Shown here piece after piece: positions 26,518 to 34,572 of a DNA stretch of 64,000 nucleotides. The DNA comes from Thermasporomyces composti. GTDB taxonomy: Bacteria > Actinomycetota > Actinomycetes > Propionibacteriales > Actinopolymorphaceae. The first letter of the stretch is position 1. Every line of letters starts with the position of its first letter. The stretch is taken from the NCBI RefSeq assembly GCF_003386795.1, contig NZ_QTUC01000001.1:434001-498000 (forward strand), read 5' to 3'. The position numbers and the translations under genes were made by a program. Under the pieces are notes generated by a model. The model did not search any database and had not been told where the DNA came from. It saw nothing but the letters and a program-made list of their open reading frames with translations.

Positions 26518-26875
26518 GGAGCGGGCCTTCCCACAAGCTTCGACGTCACGGTGGCAGCGCCGTGCAGCCGCAAGCGCCTCCACCACCGGCCCGCGGCCAG
26601 GTCTCCCGAGCACGCCACGTAGCGACCCCACGGAGATTCCGTGACCGCGAAAGCACAACTTGTGGAGGACTTACAGCTGTGTAACTACCAGATGTTGGGG
26701 TCAACGCTACGTCGGCGACGGGCGGCACGCAAGCGTGGACAGGCGCGTCGACTCGGGCGATTCGGCGTCATGCCTGGTCAGCTCGCACAAGCTCACCGCA
26801 TGACACGAATGCCCTCGGCGTGTCGCGCTGACACCTGCCGTCCGCCACGAGCAGGAGCCGCGTTCGGGGGAGGCG
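26518..26875. promoter_or_regulatory. Upstream region of nrdR-nrdJ; no protein gene seen
   Basis: This stretch holds no convincing coding frame. At 26651-26704 it is markedly less GC-rich and contains the odd palindrome CACAACTTGTG (26654-26664), ACAGCTGT (26673-26680) and, on the minus strand, TTGACC (26699-26704) as a -35 candidate. The palindromes resemble NrdR boxes loosely, but their centres are only about 17 bp apart, not the roughly 31 bp usual for paired boxes. They may mark the promoter rather than proven NrdR sites. Confidence 0.4.
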
Positions 26876-27115
26876 TCAGGTGTCGACACGCTCGCCTGGC
26901 CGGGCGTCAGCGAGCGCGGCCGTACCGCTCGCGAACGCCTTCCCGCTGCCGACCAGCAGCTTTCGGACCAACCGGGCCATGCCCAAGGTCCGGCCCCACA
27001 CCGCGTCACCGAGCAAGGCGACACGGCCTCGCCACGCCGTCGGTACACGGACTCGGCTGATCGAGGCGGAGCACAGCTCCTCGACGTCGCGCAAGCCCTC
27101 GAGCAGCGTGGGCAC
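26876..27115 (-). pseudogene. Possible remnant of an FAD-dependent monooxygenase C-terminus
   Basis: A 79-codon frame starting GTG 27115 contains WRGRVALLGDAVWGRTLGMA, resembling the GRV-LLGDA segment that binds the FAD ribityl chain in aromatic-hydroxylase-type flavoproteins, followed by GTAALADA. The rest of such an enzyme, including the GXGXXG N-terminus, is missing, and a stop lies three codons upstream of the start. It may be a decayed fragment or a small unrelated gene. It lies immediately downstream of the SOS membrane gene on the same strand. Confidence 0.35.
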
Positions 27116-27131
27116 GTGCCGTCACGCCCGC

Positions 27132-27566
27132 CTAGTCGACGACCACGGCGAGGCCGCACAACACCGTCCCGACCAGCACGAGGCTGAGGACCGGACCGCC
27201 GAGCATCGACAACGCGAGGGTGGCCGCCACGGTCACCACAGTGACGGCCAACCGACCCCGGCGGGTCAGCCGGACACCGGCACGATCACGATCACGGCGC
27301 CGACGCACCATGGGGTCACCCGGAGCGAACCCTCGGCAGCTCGGAACCCTGGCGGGTCGAGGTCGCCGGCGCCTCCGCGTCTTGGCGAGCGTGCGCCCTG
27401 GCGGTGAGCGAAACGTGGTGCTCGCTCCGACGAGATGTGTCACCTCTGGCCGGTACGTCCCGGAGTCCGCGGTCCCTGGCGAGCGGTTCGCTGCCGCGCG
27501 TGGCCGCTCGACCCCGACGCGCCGAGCGCGGTAGTCCTCCAGGTAGATGACCGGTGCACTGCTCAT
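27132..27566 (-). CDS. SOS-controlled single-pass membrane protein, LysM domain absent (position of ChiZ/DivS/YneA-type genes)
   Basis: The 144-residue product has a basic N-terminal half with VIYLEDYRARR near the start, then LTRRGRLAVTVVTVAATLAL and a hydrophobic stretch to the end. In many actinobacteria the gene divergent from lexA encodes a membrane protein with this RLTRRGR-plus-TM pattern followed by a LysM domain, and its ChiZ/DivS-like products block division during DNA damage. Here the frame stops (TAG at 27132) right after the membrane segment, so no LysM domain is encoded. A perfect SOS box lies 39 bp upstream. ATG 27566 has GGAGGG at about 6 bp. Function as a division inhibitor is inferred from position only. 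Confidence 0.65.
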   Translation of the reverse strand: MSSAPVIYLEDYRARRVGVERPRAAANRSPGTADSGTYRPEVTHLVGASTTFRSPPGRTLAKTRRRRRPRPARVPSCRGFAPGDPMVRRRRDRDRAGVRLTRRGRLAVTVVTVAATLALSMLGGPVLSLVLVGTVLCGLAVVVD

Positions 27567-27604
27567 TCGACACCCTCCACGGACGAGCGGAGTCGCGAGC
27601 CACG

Positions 27605-27620
27605 TCGAACGGTTGTTCGA
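27605..27620. promoter_or_regulatory. SOS box (LexA site) 1
   Basis: TCGAAC-GGTT-GTTCGA is a perfect match to the actinobacterial LexA consensus. It lies 39 bp upstream of the leftward SOS membrane gene and within the lexA upstream region. Confidence 0.9.
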
Positions 27621-27671
27621 TGGACCGCTCCATGAGTTCTACACCAGACCGCCGACACACGCCACCGGTCG

Positions 27672-27687
27672 TCGAACCTCCGTTCGA
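27672..27687. promoter_or_regulatory. SOS box (LexA site) 2
   Basis: TCGAAC-CTCC-GTTCGA is a second perfect palindrome, 67 bp from box 1 and about 160 bp before the lexA start. It probably mediates lexA autorepression. Confidence 0.9.
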
Positions 27688-27737
27688 TGCCACGCCCAGT
27701 CTGTGGCAAGATCGTCTTCGCTCGCGACGACACGCGG

Positions 27738-27753
27738 TCGAACACGCGTTTGG
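27738..27753. promoter_or_regulatory. Imperfect SOS box 3
   Basis: TCGAAC-ACGC-GTTTGG keeps one perfect half and a degenerate second half. It lies 66 bp after box 2, the same spacing as between boxes 1 and 2, and may be a weak LexA site. Confidence 0.5.
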
Positions 27754-27845
27754 ACGTGGATGACCAAAGGCTTACGCTCGTGTGCGAGGCGCTCCCGGCG
27801 GAGCGTGGACCCACCGGCCCTGCCCACGACAAGGAGATCGCCGTC

Positions 27846-28583
27846 ATGTCGAGGCGGAAGAATGGCGACCGCACCACCTCCACCGCGGGTGCTCGGGAAC
27901 TCTCGGACGGCCCGCCCGACGCAGCGGGTCTCACGCCCCGGCAGCGGCGGATCCTCGAGGTCATCCGCGAGACGGTCCAGCAGCGCGGCTATCCGCCCGC
28001 CATGCGGGAGATCGGCGAGCTCGTGGGCCTGACCTCCTCCTCGTCGGTGGCACACCAGCTGCGGGTCTTGGAGAACAAGGGGTTCATCCGTCGTGACCCC
28101 AACCGGCCGCGAGCACTGGAGGTGTTGGTGTCACCGCCGGAACGGCGGTCGGTCTCGAGCGTCACCGTCACCGCCATCGACGAGACCGGCAGCGGCGACG
28201 CCCATCCCACGCCCGCGCTCGTCCCGGTGGTCGGCCGCATCGCCGCGGGCGGCCCGATCCTCGCCGAGGAGTCCATCGAGGACGTCATGCCCCTGCCCCG
28301 CCAACTCGTCGGCGAGGGCGAGCTGTTCATGCTCAAGGTCAAGGGCGACTCGATGGTGGAGGCCGCGATCTGTGACGGCGACTGGGTCGTCGTCCGCAAG
28401 CAGCCCACGGCCGAGTCCGGGGAGATCGTCTCCGCGATGATCGACGGTGAGGCGACCGTCAAGACCTACCGTTACCGCGACGGCAAAGTGTGGCTCGTCC
28501 CGCACAACCCAGCTTACGAACCCATCCCTGGAGACAACGCGGTCATCCTCGGTAAGGTCGTCGCCGTTCTACGTCGTGTCTGA
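27846..28583 (+). CDS. lexA: LexA repressor
   Basis: The 245-residue repressor has an N-terminal winged helix ([40 protein letters not shown]) and a C-terminal self-cleaving peptidase domain. The Ala134-Gly135 cleavage site lies in GRIAAGGP, the nucleophile Ser169 in GDSM, and the general-base Lys206 in ATVKTY. It represses SOS genes until RecA filaments trigger autocleavage. ATG 27846 has AAGGAGA about 9 bp upstream; the open frame reaches further upstream but would cross the SOS boxes. It is divergent from the SOS membrane gene. Confidence 0.96.
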   Translation: MSRRKNGDRTTSTAGARELSDGPPDAAGLTPRQRRILEVIRETVQQRGYPPAMREIGELVGLTSSSSVAHQLRVLENKGFIRRDPNRPRALEVLVSPPERRSVSSVTVTAIDETGSGDAHPTPALVPVVGRIAAGGPILAEESIEDVMPLPRQLVGEGELFMLKVKGDSMVEAAICDGDWVVVRKQPTAESGEIVSAMIDGEATVKTYRYRDGKVWLVPHNPAYEPIPGDNAVILGKVVAVLRRV

Positions 28584-28623
28584 CCCGACGCGAGACCACG
28601 AAGCGACGACGACCAGGAGCGGG

Positions 28624-29493
28624 ATGGTCAACCTCACGGCACATACCTCGTCGACGTCCGGAGACGAGCCCGAGTCGAGCGACGGCGCCCTGGCGCGCGG
28701 CCGTGACGACGTTCCCCCACCGAAGGCCCCATTGGCGCCCAACGAGGGCAAGAGCCTCATGGTGGAGGTGGAAGGAGCCTACTGGGCGCGGGTTCCCATC
28801 CGTACCGACTTGTTCCGCCGGGGCGACGACCTCGTCGACAAGGTGGCCGCCTACGTGACCAAGACGGTCGCGCTCATGGCGTCCGACGCCTCGTTCACGG
28901 GCGCTTTCCTCGAGCCGTGGTACGTCGTGGTGAGCGAGAAGATCGTCGCGATCAGCCAGGGACGGTCCTACTTCACCTGGGAGATCAACCCCGGTCGAGC
29001 CGCCCGGCTGCTTTCCAAGATGGTCCGGCGGACCCCGTACGGCATCGGGCTCGGGAGCCCGTGGACGATGCAGCTCGCCATCAACGAGGCCGGCCTGCCG
29101 CGTATCCTCCTCGCGGCTGCCGCGAGCGTGGTCGGCAAGATGCTGGGTCGGCGCGGCTGGTTCTACGTCGTCGCCGGCCACCGCGTGAACGCGATCGACG
29201 GTCCCACGCCGTACTCGGCGTTCCCGTCCAACGTCTCGGCCAAGCTCCCACCGGCCGAGCCCGACAAGGTGGCGGCTCGCATCACCCAGGCCCTACGGTC
29301 CCAGCTCGACGGCGACGCGGCCCGGACGTTGAGCGGCACGGTGATCATCGACTCCAACGACCTCGGCCGCGAGGTACTCGGCCACGACAGCGACCGGCTC
29401 CCCCGCTTCTTCTGCGAGCTGTTCCGGGACAACCCCTTCGGACAGGGACGTCAGCAGACCCCCATCGCGGTCTGCGTCCGCATGCCGTCGTAG
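28624..29493 (+). CDS. F420-0:gamma-glutamyl ligase (CofE)-like protein
   Basis: The 289-residue product resembles the F420 ligase family (PF01996). A conserved part begins at YWARVPIRTDLFRRGDDL and continues with WYVVVSEKIVAISQGRS, TPYGIGLGSPWTMQLAINEAG and GRRGWFYVVAGHRVNAIDGPT. True CofE adds glutamates to F420-0 using GTP. This homologue is not near other F420 genes and has an acidic, disordered N-terminus of about 40 residues, so its ligase substrate may differ. The start ATG 28624 has AGGAG upstream. It sits 40 bp after lexA on the same strand and may be read from the SOS promoter. Confidence 0.78.
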   Translation: MVNLTAHTSSTSGDEPESSDGALARGRDDVPPPKAPLAPNEGKSLMVEVEGAYWARVPIRTDLFRRGDDLVDKVAAYVTKTVALMASDASFTGAFLEPWYVVVSEKIVAISQGRSYFTWEINPGRAARLLSKMVRRTPYGIGLGSPWTMQLAINEAGLPRILLAAAASVVGKMLGRRGWFYVVAGHRVNAIDGPTPYSAFPSNVSAKLPPAEPDKVAARITQALRSQLDGDAARTLSGTVIIDSNDLGREVLGHDSDRLPRFFCELFRDNPFGQGRQQTPIAVCVRMPS

Positions 29494-29502
29494 GGACCGT
29501 CG

Positions 29503-31692
29503 TCAGGGGACGGACGCCTCGCGCGCCGCGCTCAACCGGCGCAGCGCCGCGACGACGACGTCGTGGTCGAGAGTCGACCACATGGGTGGGAGCGACGCAC
29601 GCAGGTATCCGCCGTAGCGCGCGGTGGCCAGTCGAGGGTCGAGCACCGCGACCACCCCACGGTCGGTGGAGCGCCGGATCAGTCGACCGACGCCCTGCGC
29701 CAACAGCAGGGCGGCGTGGGTGGCGGCCACCGCCATGAACCCGTTCCCGCCCGCCTCGTCGACCGCCTTCTGGCGCGCCGAGAGCAGAGGATCGTCGGGG
29801 CGCGGGAACGGGATCCGGTCGATGACCACGAGCTGGCAGGTGTCGCCGGGCACGTCCAGCCCTTGCCACAGCGACAAGGTGCCGAACAACGAGGTCGCCG
29901 GCTCGGCGGCGAACCGTTGGTGCAGCTCCGCGAGCTGACCGTCTCCCTGGCACAACACCTCGTACCCCAGCCGCTCGCGGACCGCGGCGGCCGCCTCCTC
30001 GGCAGCCCGGCGCGAGGAGAACAAGCCGAGCGTCGCCCCACCAGCCGCTTCCACCAGGCTGGTCAGCTCATCCAGCGCCTGGGGCGAGATGCCCGCACGA
30101 CCGGGTGGCGGCAGGCGGCGTGCGATGTAAAGGATCGCCTGGCGGGCGTAGTCGAACGGCGACCCCACGTCGAGGGCCCGCCACGGCAACGTCTCCACCA
30201 CGTCGGTACCTGCTTGGCCGGCGCCGGCCCGGCCAGGGCTCGCCTGCTCGGCGTCGGACTTCCCCTCGGCGAGGTCGCCTCCAGTCGCCTCGCCCCCGCC
30301 TTGCTCCCGACGGTCCGTCGAGGCGTCGGCGTGAGGTCGCTCGGCCCCGGTCGACGCCCCTTCGGTGCCCTTCGCGTCGTGTTCGGCCTCGCTGACCCGC
30401 TCCACTGAGCGCAGCCCGACCGACCGGGCGACGGCCAGGAAGTCGCCACCGAGCTTCAACGTCGCCGAGGTGAAGATGCAGGTGTGCTGGGCCAGCAGCC
30501 GCTCCCGCAACAGCCCTGCGACCGACAGCGGAGCGACGCGGAGCTCGCGACCACCGCGTTCCCGCTCCTCGACCCACACCACGTCGACCGCCGCCATCTG
30601 GGCGACGCGCTCCGCGACCTCGCGCACCTGCTCGACCCAGGCGCGTGCCTGGCGGCGCGAAGCCTCGACGTCGTCCTCCTGCTTGTCGCTCGGGAACGCC
30701 GACCACGCGGCGCGGGCGGCATCCCGCACCTGCGCGACGGCCGCCGCGAGCTCCCCGGTCAGGGCCTCCAACCGACCCACGGGGGCGTTCGACAGCGCGG
30801 TTCGCAGGGCGTGCCCGGCGTCCTCGAGCGGGTCCGCCTCCCCGCCGACGCAGAAGGCGCGGGCGCGGCGTGCCGCGCGCTCCACCATCCCCGGGGACAG
30901 CTCGGCCGACGCGGCGCCGGTCACCCGCGCCGCCAGCTCGTGCGCCTCGTCGATGACCACGACGTCGTGGTCGGGCAGCACCGGGACGTTCTCCAGCGCG
31001 TTGATCGCCAGCAGCGCGTGGTTAGTGACGATCACGTCGGCGGCCATGGCGCGCTCCCGAGCCCGCTCGGCGAAGCACTCCTCCCCGTACGGGCACCGTT
31101 GAGCGCCGAGACACTCCCGCGACGACACCGAGACCTGCGCCCAGGCGCGGTCCTGGTGGGTGGGTGCGGCGTCCCGGTCACCGTCGCCGTCGGCCTGCGC
31201 CTGCTGCTCCGCCCACGTCCGCAGAGCGAGCACCTGCCTGCCGACCGGGCCCGTCGGCACCGCCTCGAGGAGGGCTCCTTGGTCGTCGGGCACACCATCG
31301 CGAACCCTGTGCAGGCAGGCGTAGTTGTGCCGACCCTTGAGGATGGCGTAGGTCGGTCGATGGCCCAGCCGCTTCTCGACGGCGGCCACCAGCCGAGGAA
31401 GGTCGCGATTGACCAGCTGGGCTTGGAGGGCGAGCGTCGCGGTCGCCACGACGACGGGGCGGCCACTTCCCCGCGACCGCAGCAACGACGGCACCAGGTA
31501 CGCGAGCGACTTGCCGGTTCCCGTGCCGGCTTGCACCAGCAGGTGCTCACCCCGCTCCATCGCGCGGGCGACGGCCTCGGCCATGGCCACCTGACCGGGA
31601 CGCTCCCGCCCGCCCAGGGCGGCCACCGCGTCACCCAGCAGCTCACGGACACGAGGGTCGGGTCGGTACCCGGCGGGCGCTGTCTCGGCCAT
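29503..31692 (-). CDS. DinG/XPD-family ATP-dependent DNA helicase
   Basis: The 729-residue superfamily-2 helicase has Walker A QAGTGTGKS (54-62), the DEAH box (VVIDEAH, 248-251) and C-terminal motifs SLWQGLDVPG and AQGVGRLIRR. Four cysteines (126, 194, 200, 206) match the E. coli DinG [4Fe-4S] ligands 120, 194, 199 and 205, so an iron-sulfur cluster is expected. Between the helicase lobes is a roughly 60-residue Gly/Glu/Ala-rich insert (around residues 425-485) that is probably disordered. DinG unwinds 5'-tailed duplexes and R-loops. It lies convergent with the CofE-like gene; no SOS box was seen upstream. ATG 31692 is the start. Confidence 0.92.
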   Translation of the reverse strand: MAETAPAGYRPDPRVRELLGDAVAALGGRERPGQVAMAEAVARAMERGEHLLVQAGTGTGKSLAYLVPSLLRSRGSGRPVVVATATLALQAQLVNRDLPRLVAAVEKRLGHRPTYAILKGRHNYACLHRVRDGVPDDQGALLEAVPTGPVGRQVLALRTWAEQQAQADGDGDRDAAPTHQDRAWAQVSVSSRECLGAQRCPYGEECFAERARERAMAADVIVTNHALLAINALENVPVLPDHDVVVIDEAHELAARVTGAASAELSPGMVERAARRARAFCVGGEADPLEDAGHALRTALSNAPVGRLEALTGELAAAVAQVRDAARAAWSAFPSDKQEDDVEASRRQARAWVEQVREVAERVAQMAAVDVVWVEERERGGRELRVAPLSVAGLLRERLLAQHTCIFTSATLKLGGDFLAVARSVGLRSVERVSEAEHDAKGTEGASTGAERPHADASTDRREQGGGEATGGDLAEGKSDAEQASPGRAGAGQAGTDVVETLPWRALDVGSPFDYARQAILYIARRLPPPGRAGISPQALDELTSLVEAAGGATLGLFSSRRAAEEAAAAVRERLGYEVLCQGDGQLAELHQRFAAEPATSLFGTLSLWQGLDVPGDTCQLVVIDRIPFPRPDDPLLSARQKAVDEAGGNGFMAVAATHAALLLAQGVGRLIRRSTDRGVVAVLDPRLATARYGGYLRASLPPMWSTLDHDVVVAALRRLSAAREASVP

Positions 31693-31805
31693 TCCGGGAG
31701 GCTATCCGGTGCCCGCCAACGCCGGCGCCGCGCCACCACGACATCGCGCATTCCTCTCGTCCAGGCGGACCCTCGGAAGCAGGGACGGCCCGGCGAGACA
31801 GACCG

Positions 31806-31907
31806 CCCCGGAGATGCCACTGCCCCGGAGATGCCACTGCCCCGGAGATACCCCCGCCCCAGGAATGCCACCGCCCTGGGGATGCCACCGGCCTGGGAAT
31901 GTGGTGG
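31806..31907. repeat. Six tandem copies of a 17-bp unit upstream of the S9 peptidase gene
   Basis: Units of exactly 17 bp begin at 31806, 31823, 31840, 31857, 31874 and 31891. The first two are identical (CCCCGGAGATGCCACTG); later copies drift (for example CCCCAGGAATGCCACCG and CCCTGGGGATGCCACCG), and the sixth is the most diverged. The array fills the gap between the dinG-like start (31692) and the peptidase ATG (31918), ending 10 bp before that ATG. It therefore occupies the peptidase promoter or leader. No spacers exist, so this is a minisatellite, not a CRISPR array. Confidence 0.9.
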
Positions 31908-31917
31908 GATCCTCCTC

Positions 31918-33762
31918 ATGACCTACGACGCTGTCCCGCTCATTCCGCGCGAGGTCTTGTTCGGAAACCCCACGTACGCCAACCCGACCGTCTCACCGGA
32001 CGGTCGTTGGCTGGGCTTCCTCGCGCCCGACGAGGGTGTCCTCAACGTCTGGGTCGGACCGGCCGACAACCACGCGCAGGCGGTCCCGGTAACCCACGAC
32101 CGTGGTCGCGGCATCCGCGCGTACGGGTTCTGCCACGACGACCGCACCCTGTTCTACTTGCAGGACCGGGACGGCGACGAGAACTGGCGGCTGCACCTGC
32201 TGGACCTGCAGACCGGCGAGGAGCGGTGCGTCACCCCCTTCGAGGACGTCCAGGTGCGGATCCTCGGGCACAACCGGTGGAACCCCACCACGATGCTCCT
32301 CGCGATCAACAAGGATCAGCCGGAGCTCCACGACGTCTACAGCCTCGACCTCACGACCGGGGCCTTGGAGAAGGTGCTCGACAACCCCGGGTACGTCGGC
32401 TGGATGGTCGACACCGACTTGACCGTCCAAGGCGCGGTGTCGGTGACCGAGGAAGGCGGCGCGGTCTTCTTCCTCGTCGACGAGGACGGGGAGTTCCGTC
32501 CCTGGCTCAACGTGCCGCCGGAGGACGCCAACACGACGAGCCCGGTGGGGTTCTCCCGGGACGGCACGACGGCCTACCTCGTGTCGTCCTTGGGGGCGAA
32601 CGCCGCGCGTCTCGTCGCAGTCGACCTCGCGACCGGCGAGGAGACCGTGCTCGCCGAGGACCCGGCCTACGACGTCGGCGGAGTCGAGTTCCACCCGGAG
32701 ACCCGGCGGCCGCAGGCCGTCATCTTCGACAAGGACCGTGAGGTCTGGTCCTATCTGGACGAGGACTACGGCCGAGCGGTCGAGGAGCTGCGGGACGCGT
32801 TGGGCATCGACGGCGAGCTCAGCATCAACCGGGCGGAGCGTACCGACCGGGTCTGGCTGGTGTCCGTCACCCCCTCCGACGGGCCAGTCCGCTACTACCT
32901 CTACGACCGGTCGACGAAGGCGCTCCGGTTCCTCTTCTCCCACAAGCCGGACCTCGCCGGCTACGTGCTCGCCCCCATGGAGCCGTTCACCTTCACCGCG
33001 CGGGACGGGTTGGAGATCCACGGCTACATCACCGTCCCACCGGAGGTGGAACGCCGGAACCTGCCCGCCGTCCTCAACGTGCACGGCGGACCGTGGGCAC
33101 GCGACACGTGGGGCTACCACCCCGAGGCCCAGTGGCTGGCCAACCGAGGGTACGTCTGCGTCCAGGTCAACTACCGTGGCTCCACCGGCTACGGCAAGGC
33201 CTTCGGCAACGCCGGGGACAAGCAGTGGGGCCGGGCCATGCACACCGACCTGCTGGACGCCGTCGACCACCTGGCGCGCCAGGGTCTCATCGACCGGACG
33301 CGGGTGGGGATCATGGGCGGCTCCTACGGCGGCTACGCGGCCCTGGCCGGCGCCGCCTTCACGCCGGAGGTGTTCCGGTGCGCCGTCGACCTGTGCGGGC
33401 CCTCCAACCTCCTCACCCTGATCGAGTCCATCCCGCCGTACTGGAAGCCGGTGGTCTCGATGATGTACGCCAAGGTGGGCAACCCGGCGACCGAGAAGGA
33501 CATGCTCTGGGAGCGATCACCGCTCTCGAAGATCGACAACATCCGCATCCCGGTCCTGGTCGCGCAGGGCGCCAACGACCCCAGGGTCAAGCAGGCCGAG
33601 GCCGAGCAGATCGTGACCGCGTTGAAGGAGAAGGGCCTGCCGCACCAGTACCTCCTCTTTCCCGACGAGGGACACGGCCTGGCCAAACCGGAGAACCGCG
33701 AGACCTACTACGCCGCCGCCGAGCGGTTCCTCGCCGAGCACCTCGGCGGGCGCTCGGAGTAG
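31918..33762 (+). CDS. S9-family serine peptidase (prolyl oligopeptidase/acylaminoacyl-peptidase type)
   Basis: The 614-residue protein has an N-terminal beta-propeller with WD40-like repeats (TVSPDGRWLGFL, HDDRTLFYLQD, SRDGTTAYLVSS). A C-terminal alpha/beta hydrolase domain begins near residue 350 (GLEIHGYITVP). The latter shows NVHGGPWARDTWGYHPEAQWLANRGY in parts, QVNYRGSTGYG, the nucleophile motif GGSYGGYAAL and the final DEGHGLAKPEN with the catalytic His. It should cleave short peptides in the cytoplasm, since no signal peptide is present. ATG 31918 follows the tandem repeat array by 10 bp; the open frame upstream runs through the repeats and is not thought to be translated. Confidence 0.93.
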   Translation: MTYDAVPLIPREVLFGNPTYANPTVSPDGRWLGFLAPDEGVLNVWVGPADNHAQAVPVTHDRGRGIRAYGFCHDDRTLFYLQDRDGDENWRLHLLDLQTGEERCVTPFEDVQVRILGHNRWNPTTMLLAINKDQPELHDVYSLDLTTGALEKVLDNPGYVGWMVDTDLTVQGAVSVTEEGGAVFFLVDEDGEFRPWLNVPPEDANTTSPVGFSRDGTTAYLVSSLGANAARLVAVDLATGEETVLAEDPAYDVGGVEFHPETRRPQAVIFDKDREVWSYLDEDYGRAVEELRDALGIDGELSINRAERTDRVWLVSVTPSDGPVRYYLYDRSTKALRFLFSHKPDLAGYVLAPMEPFTFTARDGLEIHGYITVPPEVERRNLPAVLNVHGGPWARDTWGYHPEAQWLANRGYVCVQVNYRGSTGYGKAFGNAGDKQWGRAMHTDLLDAVDHLARQGLIDRTRVGIMGGSYGGYAALAGAAFTPEVFRCAVDLCGPSNLLTLIESIPPYWKPVVSMMYAKVGNPATEKDMLWERSPLSKIDNIRIPVLVAQGANDPRVKQAEAEQIVTALKEKGLPHQYLLFPDEGHGLAKPENRETYYAAAERFLAEHLGGRSE

Positions 33763-33853
33763 GCCGGCCGCCCGACTCGGCTGGTCGTGGGGCCACCGGC
33801 AGATCTCGCCTGTCGGGCTGGTCGGCCTTGCCCGCATCGGGCATGGTGGACTC

Positions 33854-34477
33854 ATGGCCTCTGCGTACTATCGCCCGCCCCAGCGCGCCGTTCGCGCTGC
33901 CGATTCCGGTACGTCGGGTCTGAAAGTCCTCGGGTACCTCGTCGGTCTCATGTGGGTCAGCGAGGTCGTCGACACCCTCCTGGGGAACCGACTTGACCTG
34001 TATGGCATCCAGGCCCGCGACTCCGACGGTCTGCTCGGGATCGTCACCGCGCCGTTCCTGCACGCCGGCTTCGGACACCTGATGTCCAACACCGTGCCGC
34101 TGCTCATGCTGGGCGCGATCATCGCGGCCGCCGGCGCCGCGCGGTTGCTCGCGGTCACGGCGATCGTCGCGGTGGTGAGCGGGCTGGGCACGTGGCTCCT
34201 GTCGCCGCCGGCGACGATCACCGTCGGCGCGAGCGGATTGGTGTTCGGCTACGCCACGTACCTGATGGTGCGCGGGGTCTTCAACCGCAGCCTGGGTCAG
34301 CTGCTCATCGGTGTGCTCGTGACGCTCGTCTGGGGCGGTGCCCTCCTGGGTGGGCTGCTGCCTCAGCCGGGCATCTCCTGGCAGGGGCACCTCTTCGGCG
34401 CGGTTGGCGGCATCGTCGCCGCCTGGCTGCTGGGCGGCACCCAACGCCGGACGACACGCACGGACATCGCCGTCTGA
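33854..34477 (+). CDS. Rhomboid family intramembrane serine protease
   Basis: The 207-residue membrane protein has about six hydrophobic segments. The rhomboid motifs are HAGFGHLMSNT (oxyanion His and Asn), VGASGLVFG (catalytic Ser in GxSG) and the last-helix GHLFGAVGG with the catalytic His. Rhomboids cut transmembrane proteins within the membrane. ATG 33854 is used, although no strong Shine-Dalgarno is visible. It is monocistronic and converges with hflX. Confidence 0.92.
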   Translation: MASAYYRPPQRAVRAADSGTSGLKVLGYLVGLMWVSEVVDTLLGNRLDLYGIQARDSDGLLGIVTAPFLHAGFGHLMSNTVPLLMLGAIIAAAGAARLLAVTAIVAVVSGLGTWLLSPPATITVGASGLVFGYATYLMVRGVFNRSLGQLLIGVLVTLVWGGALLGGLLPQPGISWQGHLFGAVGGIVAAWLLGGTQRRTTRTDIAV

Positions 34478-34572
34478 GGTACGACAGCCAGCAGAGACGT
34501 CAGGCGGTCTCGCGACCGGTGGGTGTCCGTGCGCCGCACACCCGGTGAGGCGCTCACGGCCAGCGCCCTCGC

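Noticed and set aside
26654-26680. Paired NrdR boxes upstream of nrdR
   Set aside because: Two small palindromes exist, but their spacing is about half of that usual for NrdR box pairs, so they are only mentioned as part of the promoter region.
31806-31907. Possible CRISPR array
   Set aside because: Units are contiguous 17-mers without spacers, and no cas gene is present.
30484-31917. Upstream extension of the S9 peptidase frame
   Set aside because: It runs antisense to the DinG-like helicase and through the 17-bp repeats; the family N-terminus fits ATG 31918.
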